From positions 1-55,074 of the forward strand of contig JAFGON010000027.1 in assembly GCA_016926475.1 (NCBI GenBank): a DNA stretch of 55,074 nt, written 5' to 3'. The DNA comes from a candidate division WOR-3 bacterium. GTDB taxonomy: Bacteria > SDB-A. The notes under the pieces were generated by a model, which did no database searches, was not told the DNA's origin, and worked only from the letters and a program-made list of their open reading frames with translations. The position numbers were made by a program, and so were the translations under genes. Each line of letters opens with the position of its first letter. The stretch's first letter is position 1. Positions 1-8,862 of this stretch are shown here, one piece after another.

Positions 1-5
1 TATCA

Positions 6-80
6 GGGCCAGTAGCTCAGCTCGGTTAGAGCGTCCGCCTGATAAGCGGGAGGCCGGTGGTTCAAGTCCACTCTGGCCCA
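6..80 (+). tRNA. tRNA-Ile (anticodon GAT)
   Basis: The stretch folds as a complete cloverleaf. The 7-bp acceptor stem pairs GGGCCAG with CTGGCCC and leaves A as discriminator base. The D stem is GCTC/GAGC. The anticodon stem TCCGC/GCGGG holds the loop CTGATAA, giving anticodon GAT for isoleucine. The T arm has a TTCAAGT loop. The CCA end is not encoded, since TAAATT follows directly. The gene sits five bases from the window edge, so its upstream context cannot be seen. Confidence 0.96.
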
Positions 81-90
81 TAAATTTTGC

Positions 91-118
91 TTGTAAAAAT
101 GAATATATATAGTAATAT
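91..118 (+). promoter_or_regulatory. Putative promoter of the outer-membrane protein gene
   Basis: TTGTAA (91-96) and TAATAT (113-118) are 16 nt apart in an AT-rich stretch just after the tRNA. The leader that follows holds a hairpin, GGTTCTTA at 165-172 against TAAGAGAACC at 182-191, just ahead of the AAGGAGGG ribosome-binding site. Box matches are moderate, so the exact start site is uncertain. A stem in the leader would suit a stable, highly expressed mRNA, but that is inference. Confidence 0.5.
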
Positions 119-214
119 ATATATATTTAATGTTGGGAAGGTCCCGGCAGAAAGTAAAGTAGAAGGTTCTTAATCAATAGCTAAGAGAACCAAAAACCAA
201 AAGGAGGGAAAGGT

Positions 215-1486
215 ATGAGAAAACTTCTTATAGGAGTGCTTCTTACCCTGACAGCAGTCGCCGGTTACGCGACACAGTCAAGGATTAATGTCCTTAACAT
301 GGCTGGTTACATGTCGGACATCATGTCCTGCTGGTCTAACCCCGGCTACATGGTAGTCTACCACAATGATTTAGGCAAAGACGCGGTCGGAATGGAATTC
401 GGATGGGACAATCCCGCGAACAACGCCGACATGAACAGGTGGGGATACGTCCACTACGGAAACGCCAACCAGTACCTCGGCGTCGCCGTCAACCGCCCCG
501 GCTTCCAGGGAATGCTTCCCATGAACCAGTGGGGTCTCAATCCCGCCGGTATGATGGCTGGTTCCATGGACTACATCAACGACACTCTCGTAGCCCCCAA
601 CAACCTTCTCGACATCATCTGGTCGAAAAAATGGGGACCGAAAGCCGGACTCGGAATCAACCTCAACTTCGGCATGTGGGGATATTCTACAAAGACAGCC
701 GCTTATGAACCCACGCTCAACTCAATGAAATTAGGACTCCTCATCGGCTACTCCACCATGCCCATGGACATCACAGTTGGTTTTGACTACCTCACTTCCA
801 GTGCTGAAATCAAAGCCATCGGTGGCGGCGTAACCACCACAGACGATATGGACAATTCCAACATGGCAGTCGATCTCGGATTCAGATACAAAATGTATCC
901 CAGCCAGACGACAACAGTTATTCTTCCTCTCATCGGCGTGAGCTATGAAACAGGAAACGCGAAGTTCAACCCCAGCGGCGTCGACTTCGATCCTACCTAC
1001 GACGGAAACGAACTCCAGTTCAATATCGGAACCGGAATAGTCTGGACAGGTGCGACCTGGCAGGCCGGTCTCGCTGGCGAACTCGGTTACTCAACCGAAA
1101 AAATGACATGGGAAAAAGATCAGGCAAACGACCGGGACGGTGAAATGACGGAAAACACAATCACCTTCCCCAGGGTCAAAGCCGGTGCCGAATCCCAGGT
1201 TTTCTCATGGCTTACAGCCAGAGCCGGAATGACCTACCAGCTCAACATGGTCACCCAGAAATGGTCTGAGACAACCGCCGGAACCACTGTTGAAACCGAA
1301 AGAAGTTCAAAATTCGAAAAGAACATGAACGTTCAGGTCGGCCTCGGCGTCCATTTCGGACCAAACTTCACGATAGACACAGAAGTCAGCGAAGACCTTC
1401 TCTACAACGGACCATATCTCATCTCCGGAGCCGCCAACGGCACCAACCCGATGAACCTTCAGGTCTCGGCTGTCTATCATTTCTAA
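215..1486 (+). CDS. Secreted outer-membrane beta-barrel protein, function unknown
   Basis: The 423-residue product opens with a classic signal peptide, a short basic start and hydrophobic core ending AGYA, with likely cleavage after residue 19. The rest is rich in Gly, Asn, Tyr and Trp with alternating hydrophobic and polar stretches. It ends in VYHF, the terminal aromatic typical of outer-membrane barrels recognised by the BAM machinery. An excellent Shine-Dalgarno (AAGGAGGG) precedes the ATG. Codon use is strongly C-ended (AAC, TTC, CTC, GGC), unlike most neighbours, which suggests very high expression. It is monocistronic, closed by a strong terminator. I do not recognise a named family; a major porin or structural outer-membrane protein is the best guess. 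Confidence 0.8.
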   Translation: MRKLLIGVLLTLTAVAGYATQSRINVLNMAGYMSDIMSCWSNPGYMVVYHNDLGKDAVGMEFGWDNPANNADMNRWGYVHYGNANQYLGVAVNRPGFQGMLPMNQWGLNPAGMMAGSMDYINDTLVAPNNLLDIIWSKKWGPKAGLGINLNFGMWGYSTKTAAYEPTLNSMKLGLLIGYSTMPMDITVGFDYLTSSAEIKAIGGGVTTTDDMDNSNMAVDLGFRYKMYPSQTTTVILPLIGVSYETGNAKFNPSGVDFDPTYDGNELQFNIGTGIVWTGATWQAGLAGELGYSTEKMTWEKDQANDRDGEMTENTITFPRVKAGAESQVFSWLTARAGMTYQLNMVTQKWSETTAGTTVETERSSKFEKNMNVQVGLGVHFGPNFTIDTEVSEDLLYNGPYLISGAANGTNPMNLQVSAVYHF

Positions 1487-1503
1487 TTTAGTTCATTCTT
1501 TTA

Positions 1504-1533
1504 GGCGGGAATTCTTTTCCCGCCTTTTTTTTT
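1504..1533 (+). terminator. Strong intrinsic terminator after the outer-membrane protein
   Basis: An 8-bp perfect stem GGCGGGAA/TTCCCGCC with a short loop is followed by nine T residues. It lies 17 nt after the stop codon of the barrel protein. Confidence 0.95.
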
Positions 1534-1834
1534 ATTCATTTCATCTTTCGGAATTTTCTCAGGAAAATAATTCATCCAGAAATCTTTCTGCATCAGAGCT
1601 CTTGCCCTCACCCGAAGTTTAAAATAAATATTATTAGAAAAATTTTATCGGAATTACCCTTCGATAAGAAATATGTGTTCATTTTTCTCAGTGCAGGAAT
1701 AAAGCTATTCTACTTCGTGGTAGAAATATTTCTTCTTCTATCTTTTGATATCAGAGAAAAAAGAATTTTCAGAACTACTGGTTTATCCACTCTTCACGGC
1801 GGATATATTTGAATTTATTTCAAATTTTTTCCGT
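1534..1834. other. Intergenic stretch without a recognisable gene
   Basis: About 300 nt of AT-rich sequence separates the terminator of the outer-membrane gene from the end of the convergent dehydrogenase gene. No convincing open reading frame is seen. The only structure noticed is a 6-bp hairpin TTCTAC/GTAGAA (1708-1725), a weak candidate terminator for the minus-strand operon. Confidence 0.6.
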
Positions 1835-3496
1835 CTATATTTTCTTTCTGGTCCTGACCTTTTCTTTTATGCGCTGAATATGCCCTCTTCCCATTCCCTT
1901 GACTTCGCACCCTAGTTCAAAAAGCTCTTCAATTTTCTCGTCGGAAAGTATTCCGAAACAGTCGATAACAGCGACAGGGCCGCCCGTCATCGACACAATG
2001 TCCTCGGCAGAGAGAATAAGGTACTGTTCGTGGGGTACTGCAAGAATCAAAGCGTCGGCTCCTTTGAGAGACGGGGCGAGATCTTTTTCTACTGCAATGT
2101 TTTTCAAATCTTCCTGATTTCTGAAAAAATGCCTTCTCGAAGTCTGAGCGGAAGGGTAGTCTTCCTGTTTTTCTATTTCATACCAATGCTCGACGTAGGG
2201 GTCGTGCACCCGAATATCCGCGCCCATCTCGGCGAGTTTTCTCACTATGAGTTCGCTCCCGCTGTATCTTGTGTCTCCGACATCCTGCCTGTAACTCGCT
2301 CCGCATAGAAGAATTTTCGCGCCAGCTGTATTCTTGCCCATGTTCCTCAGTGCGTCTCTTGTCAGCTCTGCCGCGTGAAGGCCTCTTGTGTCGTTTATGT
2401 CTATCGCGGTCGGAGTTATCTTGAAAACATCGTCCCCGTCTTCGAATCCGAGAATGTGTTTGTAAGACCAATATCCGAGACCGCCGTCTTTAGGAAGACA
2501 GTAACCTCCAATACCCGGCCCAGGAAAAATTATGTTGTTGTGGGTCGGCCTCACCTTTATCGCCTTGATGACTTTGATAAGATCGACTCCGTTTCTCTCG
2601 GCGAATAGACTCCATTCGTTTATAAAAGCGAGAATTGCCGCTCTGTAGGAGTTTTCAACGATTTTCGTCGTCTCCGATTCTATCGGTTTGTCCATGACTG
2701 TCAGTGGAAAGTCTTTTGTGTTCAGGACTTCTTCAAGAAATTTTACCACTCTCCTCTTCGCCTCTTCGTCGCAGCCCGAACAAACTCTCCAAAAATCTCT
2801 TATGCTCTTTACGTATTCCCTGCCGGGCATGACCCTTTCAAAACTGTGAGCGAGCACCGGTTTTCCTTCGATTCCTCTTTTCTCGAATGCCTTTTTTAAA
2901 ATTGGATACGCGACGAACTCGGTCGTACCGGGCGCCACGGTCGTCTCGATGAGAACAAGGCATTTTTCCGGGATTTTTTCTCCAATCAAACCGAGCGTCT
3001 CTTCGAGGGCTTTCATGTCTGTCTCGCCCGACTTCATGTTGCTGAGTTCTCTTTTGATGAAATCGCACTGCACGTCCACGATTACGACGTCCGCCAATTC
3101 AAGACAGTCGCTGTTGTATGTCGCGACGAGGTTTTTCTGATCCAAAACGCATCTTTTTATCAATTCGTCGACCGTGGGGTCTTCCGCTTTCACGGGAGAT
3201 TCACCTCTGTTTAAAACTTCAATTTTCCAATAACTCCTCACGCTCGGTCTCTGACATCCGATTACGAATTTTTCGGGTTTTCCCAGCTTTCCCTTCGAAT
3301 CGGCTACGATAGCGGCCATGACTGCGCCTACAAAACCGACGCCCATAACCACCACGATTTCTTTCCCTTCTCTCCTCGCCTTTTCTACAAGTTCTTTTAT
3401 CTTCTTATGCTCATTTTTGTAATCTTCATTTTCAGGAAGAAGAAATTTTTCTCCGTTAGGGCTAATCGAAAAATTCTCTTTCTTCTGGCCTTCCAT
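1835..3496 (-). CDS. UDP-glucose/UDP-ManNAc-type nucleotide-sugar 6-dehydrogenase
   Basis: This enzyme should oxidise a nucleotide sugar at C6 to the uronic acid with two NAD+, supplying surface polysaccharide. Visible features in order: a Rossmann motif GVGFVG (52-57), the ETTVAPGTTE segment near 184, an ERVMPGR segment near 220, and the catalytic Cys333 in GGYCLPKD. At 553 residues it is about 100 longer than usual. There is a charged N-terminal extension of about 45 residues and extra sequence in the C-terminal NAD-linked domain. The start is supported by GGAGG ten bases upstream. It closes a minus-strand run after a small membrane protein (39-nt gap). The exact sugar substrate cannot be told; the pattern resembles the WecC/UDP-ManNAc group as much as UDP-glucose dehydrogenase. 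Confidence 0.88.
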   Translation of the reverse strand: MEGQKKENFSISPNGEKFLLPENEDYKNEHKKIKELVEKARREGKEIVVVMGVGFVGAVMAAIVADSKGKLGKPEKFVIGCQRPSVRSYWKIEVLNRGESPVKAEDPTVDELIKRCVLDQKNLVATYNSDCLELADVVIVDVQCDFIKRELSNMKSGETDMKALEETLGLIGEKIPEKCLVLIETTVAPGTTEFVAYPILKKAFEKRGIEGKPVLAHSFERVMPGREYVKSIRDFWRVCSGCDEEAKRRVVKFLEEVLNTKDFPLTVMDKPIESETTKIVENSYRAAILAFINEWSLFAERNGVDLIKVIKAIKVRPTHNNIIFPGPGIGGYCLPKDGGLGYWSYKHILGFEDGDDVFKITPTAIDINDTRGLHAAELTRDALRNMGKNTAGAKILLCGASYRQDVGDTRYSGSELIVRKLAEMGADIRVHDPYVEHWYEIEKQEDYPSAQTSRRHFFRNQEDLKNIAVEKDLAPSLKGADALILAVPHEQYLILSAEDIVSMTGGPVAVIDCFGILSDEKIEELFELGCEVKGMGRGHIQRIKEKVRTRKKI

Positions 3497-3535
3497 TATA
3501 CCTCCGACTATTTTAATGTTTTTTTGGTGAACCGA

Positions 3536-3943
3536 TTATTTATTTTCCGAAAACAATTTTTTAACAGGTTCCCGGGTCAATAAAATTATCGTGAAAACGC
3601 CCAGAACTGTGCCGTAGGGCATCATAAGGCACAATATTCCGGCGATGACAAGGCAATAACCGTATTTTTTGGCATTTCTCAAATACCTGCCGCTGAGAAA
3701 AATCAAAAAAGCAAGAGTCCAACCCAGAATGACCACAAAACCGCCAATTATTATGAAAAGAATACCAACTGCGGCTGGAGGAGCTTCATCCTGATTTTCA
3801 AAAAAACCGTTTGCGGAAAATACAAGAAGCAGAATTCCTATCGTCACATGAATCAACGGAAAACTCGAGACAAAAGCCGTAAAACCACTCATGATGAAAT
3901 GGAAAATTGAAAGTGTCTTCAGGTTGTTCATTTCTTCTTGCAA
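3536..3943 (-). CDS. Small four-helix membrane protein, function unknown
   Basis: The 135-residue product is mostly hydrophobic, with about four predicted membrane helices and a short acidic loop (NQDEAPPA) after the second. The chosen start is TTG at 3943, preceded by GAAGGTG; an ATG four codons in (3931) is a fair alternative. It follows the Roadblock gene by only 13 nt and precedes the dehydrogenase by 39 nt, so all are probably one transcript. I do not recognise a functional family. Confidence 0.65.
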   Translation of the reverse strand: MQEEMNNLKTLSIFHFIMSGFTAFVSSFPLIHVTIGILLLVFSANGFFENQDEAPPAAVGILFIIIGGFVVILGWTLAFLIFLSGRYLRNAKKYGYCLVIAGILCLMMPYGTVLGVFTIILLTREPVKKLFSENK

Positions 3944-3956
3944 AATACACCTTCTT

Positions 3957-4262
3957 TCATGAAAGAGCCCGGCTCATGATTACCCTTAAAAATCCAATAT
4001 TAGCGTTTTCATCGGCGACGATAGCACCTGCTTTTTTAGGTGTTTTCATTGAAATGAAAGTCTGGTTGCCCGAGGATATTGAAAAATACATGGCGGTCTG
4101 TCCTCTCTCTTCTTCCAAATACGGCAGAACTTCGAAAATTATGCCTTTTAAAATATCTTCTTCACCAAGTTCGTTTTCGATTTCTTCCCTAGAGACGCCA
4201 TCAGGGAAAATATACGCTTTTTTGACCCCGGTCTGCTGTCTTATTGCATCTATGCTGGTCAT
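3957..4262 (-). CDS. Roadblock/LC7-like domain protein (stand-alone)
   Basis: The 101-residue protein has the length and ending of a single Roadblock/LC7 domain: a beta-strand near residue 60 (TAMYFSISSGNQTFISM) and the closing NANIGFLRVIMSRAL, like the usual N-x-G-x-x-R-x-x-x-x-A-x end of the family. Such proteins usually dimerise and regulate small Ras-like GTPases of the MglA type. No GTPase gene is visible in this window. Its ATG overlaps the stop of the upstream TPR/Roadblock gene by 4 nt (ATGA), so the two are translationally coupled and may form a heterodimer. Family assignment is by pattern only. Confidence 0.6.
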   Translation of the reverse strand: MTSIDAIRQQTGVKKAYIFPDGVSREEIENELGEEDILKGIIFEVLPYLEEERGQTAMYFSISSGNQTFISMKTPKKAGAIVADENANIGFLRVIMSRALS

Positions 4263-5175
4263 AATTTTTCTCTCGCCATTTCATGAATTTTCGTCATTTC
4301 AATTTTTACCAGACCCGTCTTTTTCTTTTCGCATAGAGCTGTCGCTGAAAAATCTTTGTCGATAAAACCGAGTATCGCTTCATCTTCGAACTCAGCCGAC
4401 CAATATGGTTTATCCATTGATAAGCTTTTCACGTTCTCTACAGCCCCCCTGACCAAGTCCGAAAATGTCTTGTCTCCGTTTTCATAGAAGACAGAACCTC
4501 TCTCCATCAGAATGTATATGATTATTTTTCTTTCGAGCATTGATTTAATCTGGTTCTCGCAATCAGATAGATCAATGTCCGCGCTTTTTTTCTCTTCTTT
4601 AAGGGTTCTAACTATGACGTCGAGAGCTTCTTTGTTCAACCCGGATTTTACCGGTTGATTTGCTTCCTCTATTTCTGTTAATTTTCCTATTTCAACCGGT
4701 GGTGTTTCTTTTTCCTGAAAACTGAAATCCGGTTCTAAATCTTTCAATATTTCGTCGAGTTTCTCGTCTTCGGCTTCCGGTATTTTGCTCTCGGCCTCCA
4801 ATTGCTTGGTTTTTTCCAAAAAATCTTCCGGGGGAGGAGGCAGGGGCAAATCTTGCCAATTTTTCTTCACCGGTCTTTTTTTATTATCTTCTCTTTCCTC
4901 CAAAACTTCCACCTTTCTCATTATGTGAGAAATCAATTTATCAGGATCTGAATTTCTGACAAAAAATTTGTCTTCGGGAAGACCGTAAACCCTGATTTCA
5001 TTGTACGAAGGCGAATCAGGGTCCAGAAGGAGGGATTCATAAAACGCGATTTTCGCCAGATCGATTTTTTTTTTTGGACAAGATATTTTCCCATAGAATG
5101 CCAAGCGGAGGAGTCAAATGGATCTTTTTTAAGAGCGTTTTCCAGCTCTTTGATATCTTCTCTGCTATTGTCCAT
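4259..5175 (-). CDS. TPR-like plus Roadblock-like protein, split by a frameshift in an 11-A run
   Basis: Two overlapping frames make one sensible protein. Residues 1-37 (from ATG 5175) read into an A11 run (plus-strand T at 5065-5075). The -1 frame then continues with IDLAKIAFYESLLLDPDSP, completing a tetratricopeptide-like helix pair, and runs to the stop at 4259. The joined product is about 305 residues: a TPR-like start, a charged proline-rich linker with PLPPPP, and a C-terminal Roadblock-like domain (SAEFEDEAILGFIDKDF ... TGLVKIEMTKI). One more A, or a -1 slip, repairs it. A run this long slips easily in sequencing, in polymerase and on the ribosome, so error and programmed slippage are both open. 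A TATAAT box lies at 5192-5197. Confidence 0.65.
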
Positions 5176-5191
5176 TGTATCGCGTCATAAA

Positions 5192-5197
5192 ATTATA
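5192..5197 (-). promoter_or_regulatory. Candidate -10 box for the Roadblock operon
   Basis: A perfect TATAAT on the minus strand lies 16 nt before the ATG at 5175, implying a leader of only about 9-10 nt. No good -35 box is seen 16-18 nt upstream, and no Shine-Dalgarno fits in the short leader. Confidence 0.45.
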
Positions 5198-5244
5198 CAT
5201 ATATATACCATATCGCCGCTTTCATTTACAAGCTTGCATTTACG

Positions 5245-8200
5245 TCATTTAAACTTTTCGTCTCTGAATTTTTGAATCCATATGTCAATGCTGTCAAGAA
5301 TCTTTTTGACCGGCTCCTGGAATTTTCTCTGCTCGTATGGTTTCAACGAGAAAAAATATTTTTTCAGCAGTCCCTCAACCCCTGCGGTATTTCCATGGTT
5401 AGAAGGTTTTTCCGCCAAAATCTTTTGGATTTCATTCTCGATGTCGTATCCTTCTTTTTCCGGTTTTCCGATTATTTCAGTTAGAAATTCCCTCGAATCC
5501 TTTTCAGAGGCGGGTTCGAATATCTTTGATGTTTTATAAACTCTGTATTCAGCGTTGATAAAAGTGCCATTTGATTCAAAAAGAGATGAACACGGCAGGA
5601 AAACATCTGCCTTGACTGCTGTCTTCGTCAGAGATGTGTCGCATACCACCAAAAACTTTGTCTTTTCAAAATGCTTTTCGAGGTCTGCGTCAGAAAGGGG
5701 GTCCTCCTTGAAAACGAACGACGTTTCAAACCCTCCTTTTTCCATCAGCTTGGAATCCGGCATTTTTACGAAATCTCTTTCTCTCAAGTTCTGGTACGCG
5801 ATGCTGTTTGAGTGAGACCCTAAAAGCAACAATCCATTTCCCGCCGAAAACAGTTTACCTGTCAGTATAAAATAAGCGCAAATCAGGTTTAAAGCATTTT
5901 TTTTGCCGTATTCGTCGAAGTTTATTACAAACACTGTTTTTTTATCAGGGCAAGCCAAAGCATCCGAGATTTTCTTCAGGTTTCTTCTCAAAATTCCGGT
6001 CCTGCGAACTGTTTCCTCCACAGTCCATTCTTTCAAAGATTTTTCAAATTCCCCGAAACCTGAAGTCAGTCTATCCGCGCTTTCGGTTTTCAAAAATCCC
6101 TTTTCCATCAATGCGTTCATGGCAGCCGCCATGATACACCCGTCTTCTTCGACAAAAAATGAAACATCGGCTTTTTTTGCCAAGGAACCTTTTTTACCTG
6201 GGTTTATGAGGAAAACCTGCGCTCCCTCGGTTTTTCTTTTGTTTATCTTCATCGCGGCTACAGGGTTGTATTCTTCAATGTCTCCTACAGACACTATAGT
6301 TTCCGCCCTTTCGAGGTCTTCAAATGTAGCGGTAGAACGCCTGTAAGCTTTGGGCAATTCATCCAGAGATCCGAAACCGGCGGAATATAGGTCTGATAAA
6401 CTTCCGAAAAAACCGGCTCCGAATTTTTGGGATACCGACTTTAAAAGAAGCATTTCTTCGATGCTCGATTTTTGAGAGAAAAATACACCGCTTGTTTTTC
6501 CGCTGTGTTTCTTCATCCCGGAAACCGCTGCTTCAACAGCTTCTCCCCAACTTGTCTCGACAAGAGACCCGCTTTTATTCACCATCGGCTTTATAATTCT
6601 CGATTCTGCCTTTGCGTATTCATGTCCGAACCTTCCCCGTAAACAGAGCAGTCCATTTGAGGGGGCACCGATCCTTCCGTTTCTGTCTGAACCGATTTTC
6701 CAACTTCCCATGGGGCCTATCTTGACCAACAGGTGACACCCCACAGAGCAGAAAGAACAAACAGACTCTTTTTCCTCAACAATTCTCGGTACCGGTTTTT
6801 TCCCCGCTTCGACATACGCTATCGCCCCTGTCGGGCAGACGTCTATGCAGTTTCCGCAATTGATGCAATCCGTATTCAGCAGTCCCGGTCCTGGAATCGG
6901 TAGAACTTCGGTGTTGAAGCCTCTGTCTACGAAGCCGTAAACAGCCGGACCCACTATGTCGTTGCAAGTCCTGACGCATCTGCCGCAGAGAATACATTTG
7001 TTTTGGTCAAGAAGAATAAAAGGATGCGTCCTGTCCACTGGCCAAATTTTAACCTCTCCCAGATACTTAGTTGTGTCAACGTCGTATTCCGTGGCGTAAT
7101 CCCTTAAAGCGCACGAATCCTGGACTGTGCAGCCGCATTCAAGACAACGGGCGGCTTCTTTTGGAACGTCTTTTTCGTCTATTCCCTTTTCTACTTCCCT
7201 CTCGTCGGATATTCTCTCTACAGGGTCTTCTTCCAGCATAGCGCTTCTTTTGAAAGAGTTTGCGAAACTGTAATAAAACTCAGGAGCTTTGCCGAAAACT
7301 TCCCGCTTTGACACAAATTTCTGTTTCGCTATCCTCGTTTCACCCGAAAGGTATTTGTCCATGGCTCTTGCCGCTTTTTGCCCTTGAGCTATCGCGTCTA
7401 TGACGACAGCCGGGCCGAGCACGACATCCCCTCCGGCGAAAACGCCTTCCAGATTCGTATGAAGGGTTTTCTCCTCGGCTGCCAAGGTCTCCCTTTTTGT
7501 TTTTTCAAGGTCTATCCCGAAAAGGTCGGGTTTTTGACCTATCGCGGAAATTAAATAATCGCATGCCATATCGAATTCTCCGCCTTTTACGGGTATAGGT
7601 CTTCTCCTGCCTGAATCATCAGGTTCTCCGAGCTCCATGGTCTGGCATCTCAGAGCTTTGAGCTCTCCGGCTTCTCCGGTATTGAATCCCAAAGGAGCAG
7701 TGAGAAACATCGTTTTAACACCTTCTTGTTCGGCACCGTGAACTTCGATGGGGTCAGCCGGCATTTCGTTTTTCGTCCTTCTGTAGACGAGGGTGACTTC
7801 TGTGACGTCTTTTTCCCTTATGGCGGTTCTCGCGGCGTCTATCGCCGTGTTTCCTCCCCCCACTACTATGACTTTGCCTTTAAGCATAGGTTTTTTAGTT
7901 ATCTGATGCTCCCTGAGATAATCAATTCCCGCTACGACTTCTTTTATTGTCTCTTCGCCTTCAATTCTCATGTTCTGACTCGACCAAGCGCCGAGGCCCA
8001 AAAATACCGCTGAAAAACCGTCCTTTTTCAAGTTTTCGTATGTAAAGTCTTTTCCGAACCTCACTCCCGTTTTTACCTTAATTCCGAGGTCCAATATAAA
8101 ACCAATTTCTTGGTCTAGCAAATCCTTCGGCAGTCTGTATTCTGGTATGCCGTAACGCAGCATCCCTCCTAGTTTTTCCATCATGTCGAAAATCGTGACT

Positions 8201-8856
8201 GAGTAGCCTTCTTTCGCGAGAAAATACGCGGCTGTCAACCCTGCAGGGCCTCCGCCTATCACCGCCACCTTTTTCCCTTTAGGAGTTTTTGGAGTTTCCT
8301 TTACATGGCGTTCCCTTTCATAATCAGAAGCGTATCTTTTCAGGTAGTTTATCCCCACGGGTTTCTCGTCCACTTCTTTTCTTCTACAGTTTAATTCGCA
8401 TTTTCTAACGCATATTCTTCCGCATATAATCGGAAGCGGATTTTTTTCCCTAATAGTCTTGACGGCTTCTGAATATTTTCCGTCGGATATCATGGCTATG
8501 TAAGACTGGACATCGACGTTAGCGGGGCATCCCTCGGAACAAGGAGCTACGCAGTCCGCGTAGTGGTTTGATAGCAAAAGTTCAAGAGCCATTTTTCGAG
8601 TCTGGTATATCCGCTCGTTGTTCGTGGTGACTTCCATCCCCTCGGCGACCGGAGTCGAACAGGAAGGGACGAGCTTGTTCAGCCCTTTAACTTCCACTAC
8701 ACATAAAAAACAAGAGCCGTATGGAGGAAGTTCGGGGTCGTGGCAGAGTGTCGGAATATCGGCTATTTTGTTTTCTCTCACTGCTTCGAGAATAGTGCTG
8801 CCCTGCCGGGCTTTAACCTTTTTTCCGTCTATTGTCATATTGACAGTGGTCATCAT
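5245..8856 (-). CDS. NuoG-like / GltD-like fusion subunit of a flavin-based NAD(P)H-ferredoxin complex
   Basis: This 1203-residue multidomain protein reads, in order: a [2Fe-2S] ferredoxin domain (Cys38, 49, 52, 66); a Cys-rich helical domain like the start of glutamate synthase small subunit/NfnB (Cys102-110 and Cys145-157); a two-dinucleotide-fold FAD/NAD(P) domain with GGGPAGL (201-207) and a second GGGNTA motif; a four-Cys knuckle (CLECGCTVQDSC); two [4Fe-4S] ferredoxin motifs (CILCGRCVRTC, CINCGNCIDVC); and a molybdopterin-oxidoreductase-type domain opening CSFCSVGC. No Cys or SeCys is seen where formate dehydrogenases carry the metal ligand, so the last domain is NuoG-like and probably non-catalytic. 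It follows nuoF by 6 nt with AGGAGAAA before the ATG. The likely role is coupling NAD(H), NADP(H) and ferredoxin, possibly by electron bifurcation. Confidence 0.85.
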   Translation of the reverse strand: MMTTVNMTIDGKKVKARQGSTILEAVRENKIADIPTLCHDPELPPYGSCFLCVVEVKGLNKLVPSCSTPVAEGMEVTTNNERIYQTRKMALELLLSNHYADCVAPCSEGCPANVDVQSYIAMISDGKYSEAVKTIREKNPLPIICGRICVRKCELNCRRKEVDEKPVGINYLKRYASDYERERHVKETPKTPKGKKVAVIGGGPAGLTAAYFLAKEGYSVTIFDMMEKLGGMLRYGIPEYRLPKDLLDQEIGFILDLGIKVKTGVRFGKDFTYENLKKDGFSAVFLGLGAWSSQNMRIEGEETIKEVVAGIDYLREHQITKKPMLKGKVIVVGGGNTAIDAARTAIREKDVTEVTLVYRRTKNEMPADPIEVHGAEQEGVKTMFLTAPLGFNTGEAGELKALRCQTMELGEPDDSGRRRPIPVKGGEFDMACDYLISAIGQKPDLFGIDLEKTKRETLAAEEKTLHTNLEGVFAGGDVVLGPAVVIDAIAQGQKAARAMDKYLSGETRIAKQKFVSKREVFGKAPEFYYSFANSFKRSAMLEEDPVERISDEREVEKGIDEKDVPKEAARCLECGCTVQDSCALRDYATEYDVDTTKYLGEVKIWPVDRTHPFILLDQNKCILCGRCVRTCNDIVGPAVYGFVDRGFNTEVLPIPGPGLLNTDCINCGNCIDVCPTGAIAYVEAGKKPVPRIVEEKESVCSFCSVGCHLLVKIGPMGSWKIGSDRNGRIGAPSNGLLCLRGRFGHEYAKAESRIIKPMVNKSGSLVETSWGEAVEAAVSGMKKHSGKTSGVFFSQKSSIEEMLLLKSVSQKFGAGFFGSLSDLYSAGFGSLDELPKAYRRSTATFEDLERAETIVSVGDIEEYNPVAAMKINKRKTEGAQVFLINPGKKGSLAKKADVSFFVEEDGCIMAAAMNALMEKGFLKTESADRLTSGFGEFEKSLKEWTVEETVRRTGILRRNLKKISDALACPDKKTVFVINFDEYGKKNALNLICAYFILTGKLFSAGNGLLLLGSHSNSIAYQNLRERDFVKMPDSKLMEKGGFETSFVFKEDPLSDADLEKHFEKTKFLVVCDTSLTKTAVKADVFLPCSSLFESNGTFINAEYRVYKTSKIFEPASEKDSREFLTEIIGKPEKEGYDIENEIQKILAEKPSNHGNTAGVEGLLKKYFFSLKPYEQRKFQEPVKKILDSIDIWIQKFRDEKFK

Positions 8857-8862
8857 TTTCTC

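Noticed and set aside
1708-1725. Hairpin TTCTAC/GTAGAA as terminator
   Set aside because: Only 6 bp, AT-rich and without a clear T run, so not listed as a terminator.
6000-6660. Possible formate dehydrogenase active site in the NuoG-like domain
   Set aside because: No Cys or in-frame TGA (selenocysteine) is seen in the region where the Mo/W ligand should lie, so a formate dehydrogenase call is not supported.
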